DNA of 64,000 nucleotides. It comes from Symbiodinium kawagutii (lineage: Eukaryota > Sar > Dinophyceae > Suessiales > Symbiodiniaceae). Position 1 is the first letter of the stretch. Every line of letters starts with the position of its first letter. The DNA lies in NCBI GenBank assembly GCA_009767595.1, contig VSDK01010166.1:66819-130818 (forward strand), read 5' to 3'. The notes beneath the pieces were generated by a model, which saw nothing but the letters and a program-made list of their open reading frames with translations, was not told the DNA's origin and ran no database searches. The translations under genes and the position numbers were made by a program. Positions 54,480 through 64,000 of the stretch are shown here, piece after piece.

Positions 54480-55450
54480 TGTCATACATACATGCATGTG
54501 TATGTAGACACACCCGATGCATGACATGATTTGTGTACAGGGTATGCTTTGGTAGTAGGTGGATGCATTGGAAACAGACCTATGTATGTGTGCGCAGACA
54601 TAGTAGATGCAGGAGATGAATCTTTGTGTAGGGTTTGCTCTAGCAATAGGTGGATGTCTTGGAAAACATTTGTGGGCGCAGACATAGTAGATGCATCTGA
54701 TGAAGTTTACTGTTGGAGATGCCTCGATACAATGAGGATGCATTGGAAACAGACCTGTGTATGACTGTGCAGATCGAGCAAATGCAGGAGATGAAGGTTT
54801 TTGTAGGATTTACTTTGGTAGTCGGTGGATGTGGTAGAAACATATCTGTTTGCGCAGACATAGCAGATTCAACAGATGAATTTGACATACATCGATATAT
54901 GTGTGTGCAGACAGAGCAAATGCAGGAGATGAATTTGTGTTCCCAAATCAATAGAAAAGGTTCCTCCGGAGATTAGAGGTTAAGGTTGAACTGCAAGCAG
55001 AGCAACAGCCAAGCACCTCCTTTTGTCTGATCTAAGAGAGGTGCCAATGTGGCTGCTGCTTGAATATGTCTTGGTTTTGTCTGACCCTCAAGTCAGATCT
55101 TCTGAACGAAAAGCTTGTGGACCTTCAGTCCACCCAAAGTGATGGTGGTGACAGTCCAAGAACCAAAGTGGGCACCGAAACAACCAGGTGGATAGCAGAT
55201 GCGTGGCATGAATTATGCACAGGGGATACCTTGATAATAGGTGGATGCATTGGAAACTGACCTGTGTATGTGTGCAGACTGAGCAGATGCAGGAGATGAA
55301 TGTTTCTGTAGGGTTTACTTTGGTAGTTAGTGCAAGCAGATCTGTTTGCGCAAACATAGCAGATTCAACAGATGAGTTTGTCACACATCTATGCATGTGT
55401 GTGCGCAGACATAACAGATGCAGAGATGAATTTGCGCATAGGGGAAAATC
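54480..55450. repeat. Degenerate tandem repeat
   Basis: Diverged units sharing GTGTGCGCAGACATAG, GATGCAGGAGATGAAT, TTGGTAGT(A/C)GGTGGATG and GCATTGGAAACAGACC recur about six to eight times. Stop-free small ORFs on both strands are by-products. 54079-54480 before it holds no gene I can see. Confidence 0.7.
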
Positions 55451-55624
55451 AGCAAAGTGGCATTTGAATTTACATTCCAATGTGGCGCCACATGATTGTC
55501 ATAGTAATACACATAAGCATGTGGGAGACGGGCGCGCATGAATATCTGTTGACAAATTACACGCACATTTCCCAAGTAGCGCGCAAAGTTTCCTTTTTTT
55601 CCCCAATGTGTCTGCGCTCGTTGC

Positions 55625-56872
55625 TTATGTGGCCTGGATGAACTTTGCCATTTCCCAGGCGCACAAAGATCCAGTGGCAACCCACATGTCGTGGTTGCGG
55701 AACCAGTACTCGTACTGGGCCGACCGCAGTTTCGCCCTCAGAGCTGCACTGCCGACACGGGATGACTGGTTGATGTGAAGGCGCTCCTTCAAGAATCGCC
55801 AAGCACGATCGATGACCTGGGTGCCAGCTTTGCAACGGACACGGGCTTTTTGGCCTGGCACTTTGTGGGAGACAATGCGAACATAGTTTGGCGCCTGCCA
55901 CTTCCACTTGCCATTGACCTTGACCTTCTTCTTCCCATGGACGACTTTGTCATGCACCACACCTGAAATCTTGCACGTGTACGACTTGGCAGCATCTGTG
56001 TGTAGAATCACATGCTTGTCCGGGAGCCACTTCTTCGCTAGCGGTGCCCATTCCACTTTTCGAATTGCTCCTGGTCCCGGGGCTCGAGCCTCCGACATGG
56101 CAGGGTTCAAGCGATGTAGCACCAAAGTCTTGGGATCGCCTCGCTTCACTAAGCCGCACCATTGCTCCCAAGCAATGGGCGCAGCTTTGTTCTCAGCCGA
56201 GTCGCCCATGTTGTGACGATCAAAAGTTGTTTCATCTGCCTCGACATCGTTCCACTTGACATCCCCTGCAAAATCGATGGATTTTTCGTGCACCTCCACA
56301 TACTTCTTGCGCAAAGCATGCAAGCGGGTTGACATGTCTTCAATGGCTTTGTGGTTGACGCCAAGGAGACGGTGGATAGCCGCATGCGCAATGTTGTTGA
56401 GCTTCAAGAACAAAAGGGCAGTTTGAGTACGCAAAGGCACGCAAGCGCTGCCACGGCCATCTGTGAAGAGAGGATGTAGATGATGAGGATTGATGTAGAC
56501 ATGGCACTTCTTGGCGCTACACCGATGCTGTAACTTGTCACCACCTTGCAGCTTGGACATAGTACCTTTCCCACATCTTGGGCAAACCTTGCCAGTCCAT
56601 GATGACAGGAGCCCATCCTGCAGAAGCATCTTCACCAGGTTCTTGTCGGAAGCATGAAGAATATCTGCCAAAGATCTTTTCCACATTGTCCGATCCAACT
56701 TGATGTCCTTGTTCGCGAGTTTCGAAGTATGGCGGGTGTAGGGGATGTCTTTCCATGCCTTTGTCTTCATGGCGGACGGCCGTTTCAGCACAGCTCGTCC
56801 TTTGCCACGCTTTGGAGCTGGAAAAGGATTGAAGGCGCCTCTGCCGGACTTCTTGGAAACCTTAGCCACCAT
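55625..56872 (-). CDS. ISXO2/Merlin-like DDE transposase
   Basis: ATG at 56872 (ACCATGG context) gives 415 residues; an upstream in-frame ATG at 57004 adds a hydrophobic stretch that looks non-coding. The N-terminus is basic. A zinc ribbon (VCPRCGKG ... HRCSAKKC) precedes a helix-turn-helix-like part and the RNase H-like core: VEADETTFDR with the first acidic residue, VILHTDAAKSY with the second, then IDRAWRFLKERL. This is the layout of IS1595/ISXO2-type transposases, related to eukaryotic Merlin elements. The frame is intact and intronless. I did not find terminal repeats near it, so it may be domesticated or solo. Confidence 0.8.
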   Translation of the reverse strand: MVAKVSKKSGRGAFNPFPAPKRGKGRAVLKRPSAMKTKAWKDIPYTRHTSKLANKDIKLDRTMWKRSLADILHASDKNLVKMLLQDGLLSSWTGKVCPRCGKGTMSKLQGGDKLQHRCSAKKCHVYINPHHLHPLFTDGRGSACVPLRTQTALLFLKLNNIAHAAIHRLLGVNHKAIEDMSTRLHALRKKYVEVHEKSIDFAGDVKWNDVEADETTFDRHNMGDSAENKAAPIAWEQWCGLVKRGDPKTLVLHRLNPAMSEARAPGPGAIRKVEWAPLAKKWLPDKHVILHTDAAKSYTCKISGVVHDKVVHGKKKVKVNGKWKWQAPNYVRIVSHKVPGQKARVRCKAGTQVIDRAWRFLKERLHINQSSRVGSAALRAKLRSAQYEYWFRNHDMWVATGSLCAWEMAKFIQAT

Positions 56873-57382
56873 GGTTGGACAGGCGTTGCGGTCACTGATC
56901 GATCTCGGGCTGCAAATAGCTGCGAACTGCGAGAACTCAGAAAGAAACAGCACGGACACGAATGCTTCTGATATGATGTAGCAGAAAGGACATGTCAAGA
57001 ACAAATCAACGAAGCTGTTCGTCTGAAGCTACCATATGCATCTGTCAAAAAGCACAAACTAGAACTTAGCAAACAGCACTGCATCAAGCCTGACATGTTT
57101 TTTTCGCTCTCTGTAAAAACTTTTCCTGAAAGCTCATGTGCGCACACCGCAAGACAAGTGGCAAATTGAATGATAGAAAGAACAAATGCCACGAGCAAGC
57201 ACGGTAGCACATGTGGTGCTTTGAAGCGCACATGAGATGAACATTTTTTTTTGCCCGGCGAAAAGTGTGGTCATGAACGATGCTGCAGATCACTGCTTCT
57301 ACCAAGCCAAACTGAGAGTACACGAAATTCAAAATTCTGAGCTACAGCCAATGATCACACCAATGAAGCCAGCGTGCTCAAA
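56873..57382. other. Spacer between gene E and the transposase
   Basis: About 500 bp, no coding signal; probably the 3' region of gene E and the upstream region of the transposase. Confidence 0.45.
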
Positions 57383-60334
57383 TCACTCAATATCTTCAGG
57401 AGCCACGCCGACCTGCGGGAAGGCATCAAGGAAGCCATCCATCTCTTTCTCCAAAGCTTGCTCCAAGGAATCCTCATCATCTGGAGGCGGAAGACCAAGC
57501 ATGGCATTGGTGGGATTTTCCGTCGAAGCTTTTGAGGAGGAAGAAGGGAAAGAGCTTGACTTCCGTTTCTTCTGAGCTGGGGAGGGCGTATCCACTTCAA
57601 TGACATGACGGGGAGCAGGACGCAAAAACTTGAAAACAGCTTGCTCGCTTTTCACTGTGACTCTTTCATCCCTGTGAAGATCCCAATTGGTCCAGCCCAT
57701 GCTAGCACGATCAGTGTCAACATCCACGGGGTCATTGCGAGTTTCACGAGCGAGGAAGGCATGCCCATCATGATACCTCAGCAGAACAAGTCTTATCTAC
57801 ATACTTGGATTGAAAAGACAATAAGGGCTTGGATGAGGCAAAAACAATGTTCACAAGAAAAACAAAGATGCCAAGACACTCTTCCTGCTCCATCTTCATG
57901 AACGGGACGCTGTGCATCTTGGCTTCCCTGCTTTTCTTTGCTTCTTCTTGAACTTTTTCTTGATGGAGGTGATCAGCTTTGCGAATTGCTTCGTGGAGCC
58001 ATACCTGACCAAAAGCACAAGCAGACAGAGCATGATGAAGGTGAGCAGATGTATGACATATAGGCAGAGGTAGGGTGAGCAGATGTATGACAAGTGGGCA
58101 GACGCATGCTAGAAGTTCTCTAAAAAAATCTGTTCACAGGAACATGAACAGAAAGTAGCACAGATACACTCTCGAGAAGAGGCTATTGAATAGCTCAATA
58201 GTAGTGTTGTTTGTTTCATGCACAGAGTAAACATATATTTGCAGCTGAGGCACTGCTTCCCAAGCACAGTGTTCATCATAATCTGCAGGAGCGGGACCGC
58301 CTTCTTTGAAGTTCTTGAGCTTGGGCTTTGAAGTGTCCAAGAGGATGTCGAATTTTTGCCAGCGAATGCGGTGTGCCTGTGTTTCACGCTCGGAGGGAAG
58401 ACGATAAGTGATGTGCTTCTTTCCGAAGATAATGAAAGCGCTCCGCTTGAGGATCGCCATCGCATCGGTTCGGGACATGCTACCAAGTGCGGGCCGGATC
58501 ATAAGGAAGAAATCCTCATGAGACACAACCAGATCAGATTCCAAGTTGTTGTCTTCTGGTTCGGCGTCAGGATTGTAGGAATTGTCCAGAACTTCACGAA
58601 GCTGATGACGCACAAATTTGGCGCTAGTCCATCTAGCACGTGTCATTGACTCATCATCCGCCACGTCAGTGAAAGCTTTGATCTTTTTCACCTCCTCGCC
58701 ACTAATGTTGCCATCATCAAAGATCGCTGGAGTAGTTTTGGTGAAGGGCACGCCCTTGAAGAAGTCCAAGTCCGCTGTAGTACGAAATGTACCCTGGCCG
58801 CCATGATGTCGAGAAAACATCATTGCGACCACACGCCCCAAGGGTGTCTTTCCTCTGCCTGCCTCGCCTAACAACCACAATGCATGATCTCGCAAACAAG
58901 GAACCACCTTCTCCATAATGTCTCTGATCTCAGGCTCAAAGTCAGCAATGGTCAGATCGTACCTGGAACACAACTTGGCACATGTCGAATCATTGGCCAA
59001 GGAGTCGAGGGCCTTCTGAACGAGACGTTCCTGCCAACCATAGATAGGACAGCCCTCCAGATTGATGTGGTGATGAATCCACTTCAACTGTTTCAACTCG
59101 CTCTTGTCTAACTCCCCGTGTTGCTGGATGAATTGCCAGCCATCATCTTCAGGCAACGTGGTGCTAGATGCTGGCTTCCTTTTCTCAGCACTAAGAGTAT
59201 ACTTTCTGAACTGAAGGCCTCCCAACTGTTCGAGCATCCACTGGAAAGCTTTCCGGACTAGCTTTTTGTTTTGATTGCCCCAGAGGATTTCCTTCCCTGA
59301 GCCACGAAGAAGAGACTGCACTGTTAGACCTGTCACCTTGTCATCAAGAATGTAGACGTGCTTCAACAGGACCAAATGATCGTCATCTTGAGGCAAAAGA
59401 AAGTATTGAGTTTCTGTTTGGAACTGAGGACGGAGCTTTGGTTTCATAACATCAGGCAGCTCTCCCCAAGCCTTGTCTCTGAAGACTGCTTGAAGCTGTG
59501 GAATATCGATGCTGTCCTTCGGGACGTCCACCACCAGGTCGATGAAGTGTTTGATGTTGAAAGATTGCACATCGAGGTCCTTCAGTGGGAGGTCAGTGGC
59601 CAATAAGGCGCCAGGCGGCATGGGGCCCACACACACATGCGCAGGAAGATCCCTGAGATACAGGAATTGGGTTGCGCTCACGGCATTGCTCAGATGGATA
59701 CTGTCGGGAGCTACAGTCACCATTGTGAAAGTATATATGCTACCTGCAAGGCTTTATTCGAGCAGTGTTGCTACAACAGTATTTTATTTACACATGAGAT
59801 GAAGACGCATGAGAGTAAGAGCAGACAACCATTTGCTAGCCTTTGCACTGAACAACCCTGGAGCAAGTTCTAATGCGTTTGCACATCGCAAGCAGCTGCT
59901 ACTTTTTGAAGCTTCTTCGAAGCACAAGTTCCGCAAGCTCGAGGCTCCAAAAGTGCGTAGTGAGAAAGTGCCACAGGAAACAATTTGAATTACAATGATG
60001 CATTGGAACACCATGAGTTCAGAGAAAAACTTGTTGAAGATATAAGTACACCACATGGCCAAACATTTCAACACAAGCCATTGTGTCTCACGCACTTTCT
60101 GGTGTGTGTGGCGGCGACTCTGGCCACCATGCCTCGGAAGGGGTGACAGGCTCCGCGCCTGGTGGAGGCGGGCCTGGCGGTGTCCCTGGTAAAAACGCTT
60201 CTGGAGGGGTCATGGGCGGCGGCCCCGGTGGCGTCATGGGCGGACCCATGACAAGAACATTGCCTTGCCACACTCCCCACATCTCAGGCGGCGTCGTCGG
60301 CACCATTTCCCCATTCGGCATAGGGATGTCAGAC
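57383..60334 (-). CDS. Gene E: proline-rich plus Rep/SF3-like P-loop NTPase
   Basis: Exons in order: 60334-60096 (proline-rich), 59743-58233, 58004-57880, 57776-57383 (stop). Joins are in phase with GT donors and AG acceptors (for example HTPE/SSIYTF, QIY/VWLHEA, QEE/YHDGHA). The large exon holds Walker A GEAGRGKT, Walker B PAIFDDG about 45 residues later, then a basic stretch and a DNSYN motif. This order fits superfamily 3 helicases of Rep proteins from small replicons, here without a recognisable nuclease domain. The C-terminus is Ser/Pro-rich and acidic. One or two short exons lie upstream (60470-60655). I infer descent from a virus or plasmid Rep; a host AAA+ protein is the alternative. 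Confidence 0.62.
58233..59743 (-). CDS. Gene E large exon: P-loop NTPase domain
   Basis: 2 + 503 codons. Acceptor AGCCTTGCAG, GT donor at 58232. Motifs: Walker A about residues 290-297, Walker B about 340-346, DNSYN about 390. The N-terminal 200 residues (VTVAPDSIHLSNAVSATQFL and on) have no recognised fold. Reading through the donor adds an artefactual hydrophobic tail. Confidence 0.7.
60096..60334 (-). CDS. Gene E proline-rich exon
   Basis: 1 + 79 codons + 1. Contains repeated PPMTPPGPPPMTPPEAFLPG and ends PPHTPE. GT donor GTGCGT. Acceptor GGCTCAG. Confidence 0.6.
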
Positions 60335-60439
60335 CTGAGCCGGTGAAGCTTTGAGAAGACAGCACAAGACGCAGACAACACGGAAAGCAGAAGTGAACAT
60401 GGAAAGGCAAAAGTGAAAGAGACTGGTATCTTTAGATTT

Positions 60440-60655
60440 TTTGGCAAGATGCTCCCAGTCGCTCGCATCAAGGGCCATATCGTCAGACCTGAGATGGGTG
60501 ATAGGTTGCAAGCTCCAGTGAAGACAACAGAGTGAGCAGAAAATGACTATGCTTTGATGACGGGAATTCCTTGGGCAAGATGCTCCCAGCATTCAGTCGC
60601 CATGTCCTCGTCCATCGGCTCGTCTGGCCTCGTGGAATTAGATGAGCAGGACTAC
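60440..60655 (-). CDS. Duplicated small exons upstream of gene E
   Basis: Two islands encode related peptides: about 60650-60560 (DEPMDEDMATECWEHLAQG) and about 60492-60435 (SDDMALDASDWEHLAKKSKD). Both follow acceptor-like AG sites and share D-M-A...WEHLA, so one is an exon duplication. Exact joins to the proline-rich exon are not resolved. Confidence 0.42.
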
Positions 60656-60884
60656 TGGCGTGAACTATGTGCCATACTCCATGTGCATTGTCAAGACGAA
60701 TGCAATGACTGAGCTTATCACTCTTCAATGTAGTGCTTCGGCTTTGCCGCGGCACATGGGCAAGGCACAACGGGCATTGCCACAAAGTGAAGCTAGGACA
60801 GCAAATGGGGCGAGTATTGATGAGCAATGGCTTATCGGAAATGAATCAAGTAAGTTTGGTTTCTAATCATTGAATTTTTAGAGA

Positions 60885-61548
60885 GCCAAGGATTGCATAG
60901 ACCATGTCTGGCCATGTTTCTTATGATAAGCCCTTTAGAGGTCAGCCAGAGATTGTCAAATTTGGTTTTTTGGAAAACCCAGGGGCAACCAAAAAACCAA
61001 AAAAACAAAATTGCACAGACCATGTCTGTCCTGATAGGCTCCCCAGAGATCAGCCCATGGTCTGTGCAATTTTGGTTTTTTGGTTTTTCCAGGGATAACC
61101 AAAAAACCAAAAAACCAAAATTGCACAGACCATGGGCTGATCTCTGGGGAGCCTATCAGGACAGACATGGTCTGTGCAATTTTGGTTTTTTGGTTTTTCC
61201 AGGGATAACCAAAAAACCAAAAAACCAAAATTGCACAGACCATGGGCTGATCTCTGGGGAGCCTATCAGGACAGACATGGTCTGTGCAATTTTGGTTTTT
61301 TGGTTTTTCCAGGGATAACCAAAAAACCAAAAAACCAAAATTGCACAGACCATGGGCTGATCTCTGGGGAGCCTATCAGGACAGACATGGTCTGTGCAAT
61401 TTTGGTTTTTTGGTTTTTTGGTTTTTCCAGGGAAAAACTAAAAAACCAAAAAACCAAAATTGCACAGACCATGTCTGTCCTGATAGGCTCCCCAGAGATC
61501 AGCCCATGGTCTGTGCAATTTTGGTTTTTTGGTTTTTTGGTTTGGGGG
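60885..61548. repeat. Array of tandem palindromes, period about 110 bp
   Basis: A core running GCACAGACCATGGGCTGATC ... GACATGGTCTGTGC alternates with a spacer AATTTTGGTTTTTTGGTTTT ... and its inverse around CCAGGGATAACC. Cores lie at about 61011-61068 (inverted), 61123-61178, 61233-61288, 61343-61398 and 61460-61517 (inverted), with a diverged first copy at 60890-60965. Core and spacer are both self-complementary at their ends. The near-identical ORFs here are artefacts. Confidence 0.9.
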
Positions 61549-62515
61549 GGTTCCTATAAGGTGTTTTTTTAGCTTTATTCTTTTAACCAAACAACTATGT
61601 AAAACACTGTAAATATCGCTATTTTTGATAAAGGGGTGGGTTTTGGGGGGGGGGGTACCATATATATATATACATGTGCGTTTTGCTTTACACCGCTATC
61701 AGTCATCAATTCACCGATCTGTATGTACCAGCAGCATCACAATCTATGTTTCATGAAAATATCATTGGTGTTGGCCCTTATGTTCGGTCATTACAATCAG
61801 CATGCGAGATATTCTGTAGAATCAGTAGAATAACGTGTTTCAACCTGTTAAAAGCAGTTCCATGACACTCAACATACAAACCTTTTTCCAGCTCCTGTAT
61901 ATCAACCATTGTGCCATTCATTGTCAACATCATTAATTTGCACCTATCATCACGCATCAGTTCATCATCCATTCTGATCGATCATTATTGATTAACAAGA
62001 TACAGTGATTGTTACTTTTCATCAGTAACCATATTCAGTGATTCATTATCATTTTTGTGCGTTGACAGGTGCATTGCCAGCCAAGTCTTTCATTTGAAGT
62101 TGTCCTTTCAGAGTCGAAGTGAGTGCGATATGGAACTAGGGAAGCAGACATAAGGAACACATGCATTTATGTTCGTTTCCTACCGCGCCCGGTCATTTTG
62201 GGGCTCAATCATCCGTCCTTGCAACTAGCAGTGGAAGGGATGTTTCAGGATTCAAGAAGTTCAAATCTTACTCCCTGTTTTTCGACTGTTCATTCTCAAC
62301 ATCAGGGGTTGGCCAGTCAAAGTTTTCATATGTCACCTTCAGATTAGAAAGAATCACACGTCTTCAAAGTCCGCGGCCCGAATCCGATTCAATAAACTGT
62401 GTGTGCCCTCCAAATTCTTCAAGAAGTAGCCGCTCCAGGTTTCAATCTTCATAATCTTCATAAACTAATCACATAAGTCCCGACCAACTTTCCCCTTGGT
62501 TTCAGTGTTTCTGCC
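61549..62515. other. Spacer, no gene seen
   Basis: Holds a poly-G/TA tract (61643-61672) and small unconvincing ORFs. The last 30 bp form a pyrimidine-rich acceptor (CCTTGGTTTCAG) before the next ATG, which may be a spliced-leader site. Confidence 0.45.
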
Positions 62516-63136
62516 ATGGTTCCGAAACCACAAGCTTCAACTGCAGCATCTGTGAAAGCTGAGGCGGTAGCACCGTTGAAGATTCTCAACACCACACTGC
62601 CAAGGGAACTGTTACGTGGAGTTACTTTGTGGGCTTGTTTGGCTGGCTTTGGGACGCATTGGAAGAACAGTGTTGCTGATGATCTTCCGGATTTTTCTTT
62701 CAGCCAAGAAGTTGAATCCTTGGATGATTTTCTCAGCCATGATTGGGCCACATCACGTTGGCCCAAGCTGTGTGCCTTGCTGGTGGTCTATAATTCCAGA
62801 GCTGCTGCGATTGCGACCATCCTTACAACCTTGTTCTGGTCAATCTTGGCCAAATGGCTCCTCATCCCGGATATTCGACGAGAGCATTTGTTGTTTGAGC
62901 ATTTTTTGTTTACTGGCCCAGTGATAGTGGTGTTCCATGTGGTTCTCATCTTTTGGCAGAGGATCAAACGTATTTTTGCCAAGCCGAGAATGGTCTTCTT
63001 GGACAAGCTTTGCATCTCTCAGCATGACATGAAGAAGAAGGGGGCAGGCATCGCGGGGCTCGCCGCCTTCCTCTCCAAGAGCCGAAGAATGGTGATACTT
63101 TGGTCCCCAAGGAATCTCAGCTTCGACTTGGCGTGA
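62516..63136 (+). CDS. Membrane protein with SHDW motif, first exon
   Basis: ATG at 62516 (GCCATGG) after an acceptor. Residues about 70-80 contain FLSHDWATSRW. Two hydrophobic helices follow (ATILTTLFWSILAKWLLI and GPVIVVFHVVLIF), then FLDKLCISQHDMKKKGAGI and RRMVILWSPR. A SHDW, membrane segments, FLDKxCIxQ, VLWSPR order recurs in dinoflagellate predicted membrane proteins with a TIR-like flavour, as I remember them. Function unknown. The frame stops at 63136, but the family usually continues after LWSPR, so a GA donor at about 63112 and further exons outside the window are likely. Confidence 0.6.
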   Translation: MVPKPQASTAASVKAEAVAPLKILNTTLPRELLRGVTLWACLAGFGTHWKNSVADDLPDFSFSQEVESLDDFLSHDWATSRWPKLCALLVVYNSRAAAIATILTTLFWSILAKWLLIPDIRREHLLFEHFLFTGPVIVVFHVVLIFWQRIKRIFAKPRMVFLDKLCISQHDMKKKGAGIAGLAAFLSKSRRMVILWSPRNLSFDLA

Positions 63137-63234
63137 TCTTTACATGTCTTTACCGGTTGGTGCTTTGAGACACTTTGTATTTCTCCAAAATTTAGAATGC
63201 ATGGTTGATCAACTGTGATATTTGTCCGATGGCT

Positions 63235-63252
63235 TATAACCACCAACCAGTT
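63235..63252. repeat. Solitary family B MITE end
   Basis: ATAACCACCAACCAGTTT, right end only. Confidence 0.5.
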
Positions 63253-63329
63253 TAGATATGTTCTCACATCATTGCATTTGGTTTCCCCGCATGATTCAAA
63301 CACTTGAATTGTTAAACAGCTTCTTCAAT

Positions 63330-63903
63330 ACAGCAACAGAAGTAACAACCAAAAAAACAAAAGACGACAACAAGAACAAGAACAACAACCGCTACAAGAA
63401 GAATAACAAGGACAATATCAATGACAACAACTATCAGACAAAGAAACCACAACGACAGGAATCATGATACAGCCAAACAAAGAAAGCATAACAAAAACAA
63501 TAACATCGATACCAGCATCAACATGAACATCATCAACAGCAACAACAACAACAACAACATCAACAGCAACAGTTTCAACAATAAGAACAACAACATCAAC
63601 AACAAGGATAGCAAGCAAGAACAACAGGAACAACAACAACAGCAACAAAATAGCAAAGAACAAGAACAAGGACACCACTATCAAAAATAACAAGGCATCA
63701 GTCAAGAAAAAGAACAAGGACAAAAACAACACAACAACAACAAGAACAACAACATTATCAGCGAAAACCACAGCAACAAGAACAACAGCAAGAGCACAAC
63801 AATAACAACAACTAACAAAAGAAAAATAATAGTAAGAAAGGGAACAACAAATAATCATAAGAAGAAGAACAAGAACAACAAGAGCAAAAAGAACAGCAAC
63901 ACC

Positions 63904-63977
<74 letters not shown>

Positions 63978-64000
63978 GAGCAAGAGCAAGAGCAAGAGCA
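63330..64000. repeat. AAC/AAG-rich microsatellite to window end
   Basis: Imperfect AAC, AAG and AGC trinucleotides, nearly pure CAA from 63900, then GAGCAA. Poly-N, -K and -Q or reverse poly-V and -L frames are not genes. Confidence 0.92.

Noticed and set aside
55950..56391. ORFs of 70-100 codons on both strands
   Set aside because: Shadows of the transposase frame.
60904..61572. Several ORFs with repeated FWFFG and LHRP blocks
   Set aside because: They translate the palindromic array on both strands; identical units, no independent coding signal.
63418..63858. Hydrophobic 146-codon minus-strand ORF resembling a membrane protein
   Set aside because: Reverse reading of an AAC-rich repeat gives V, L and F runs; composition only.

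Overview
This is nuclear DNA of a dinoflagellate, most likely a photosynthetic one of the Symbiodiniaceae/Suessiales kind. The taxon is inferred from gene style, not from a marker gene. Genes lie in long same-strand runs and are cut into many small exons. Where exon joins can be read in phase, introns start with GT, GC or GA and end in AG, often with a short direct repeat shared by both splice sites. The protein families (an ISXO2/Merlin-like transposase, a Rep-like P-loop NTPase, a Cys/His motif protein, a membrane protein with an SHDW motif) are of the repeated kinds seen in dinoflagellate genomes. No bacterial operon, rRNA, tRNA or CRISPR array was seen. A run of ten N at 24252-24261 marks an assembly gap.

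Region by region. (1) 1-2.06 kb: the 5' part of a transposase-like gene on the minus strand that runs off the window edge, a frame-broken ORF upstream of it, and a divergent small Cys-rich gene. (2) 2.76-10.54 kb: one minus-strand gene of about 1,650 codons in nine exons. Its introns, and the DNA just around it, are full of a 12-bp dyad CGGT-N4-ACCG (about 30 copies in 9 kb; none noticed elsewhere). (3) 10.96-12.85 kb: a decayed non-LTR retrotransposon. (4) 12.85-23.41 kb: plus-strand gene B, a probable membrane protein, in at least ten phase-matched exons of 40-122 bp. (5) 24.00-34.8 kb: plus-strand gene C, a dual-specificity phosphatase with a CX5R active site, assembled from exons of 37-124 bp and preceded by a presequence that looks like a plastid-targeting signal. 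(6) About 36-54 kb: plus-strand gene D with a PX (phosphoinositide-binding) domain spread over four exons. Introns of B, C and D are kilobases long and made largely of MITEs, foldback elements and microsatellites. (7) 55.6-60.4 kb, minus strand: an intact ISXO2/Merlin-type transposase ORF and gene E, a proline-rich protein fused to a Rep/SF3-like P-loop NTPase. (8) 60.9-61.55 kb: an array of palindromes. (9) 62.5-63.1 kb: a plus-strand membrane protein exon. The window ends in AAC-rich microsatellite.

The genes are not an operon; what links them is structure. Compact exon islands, GC-richer than their surroundings, are recognisable only by splice phase in a repeat-filled background, so a plain ORF scan misses genes B, C and D almost completely. 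Three MITE families with terminal inverted repeats, a 1.33-kb foldback element with a perfect 8-bp target duplication, and an element nested inside a MITE show that small DNA transposons have shaped the introns. All joins are read by eye and need transcript evidence.
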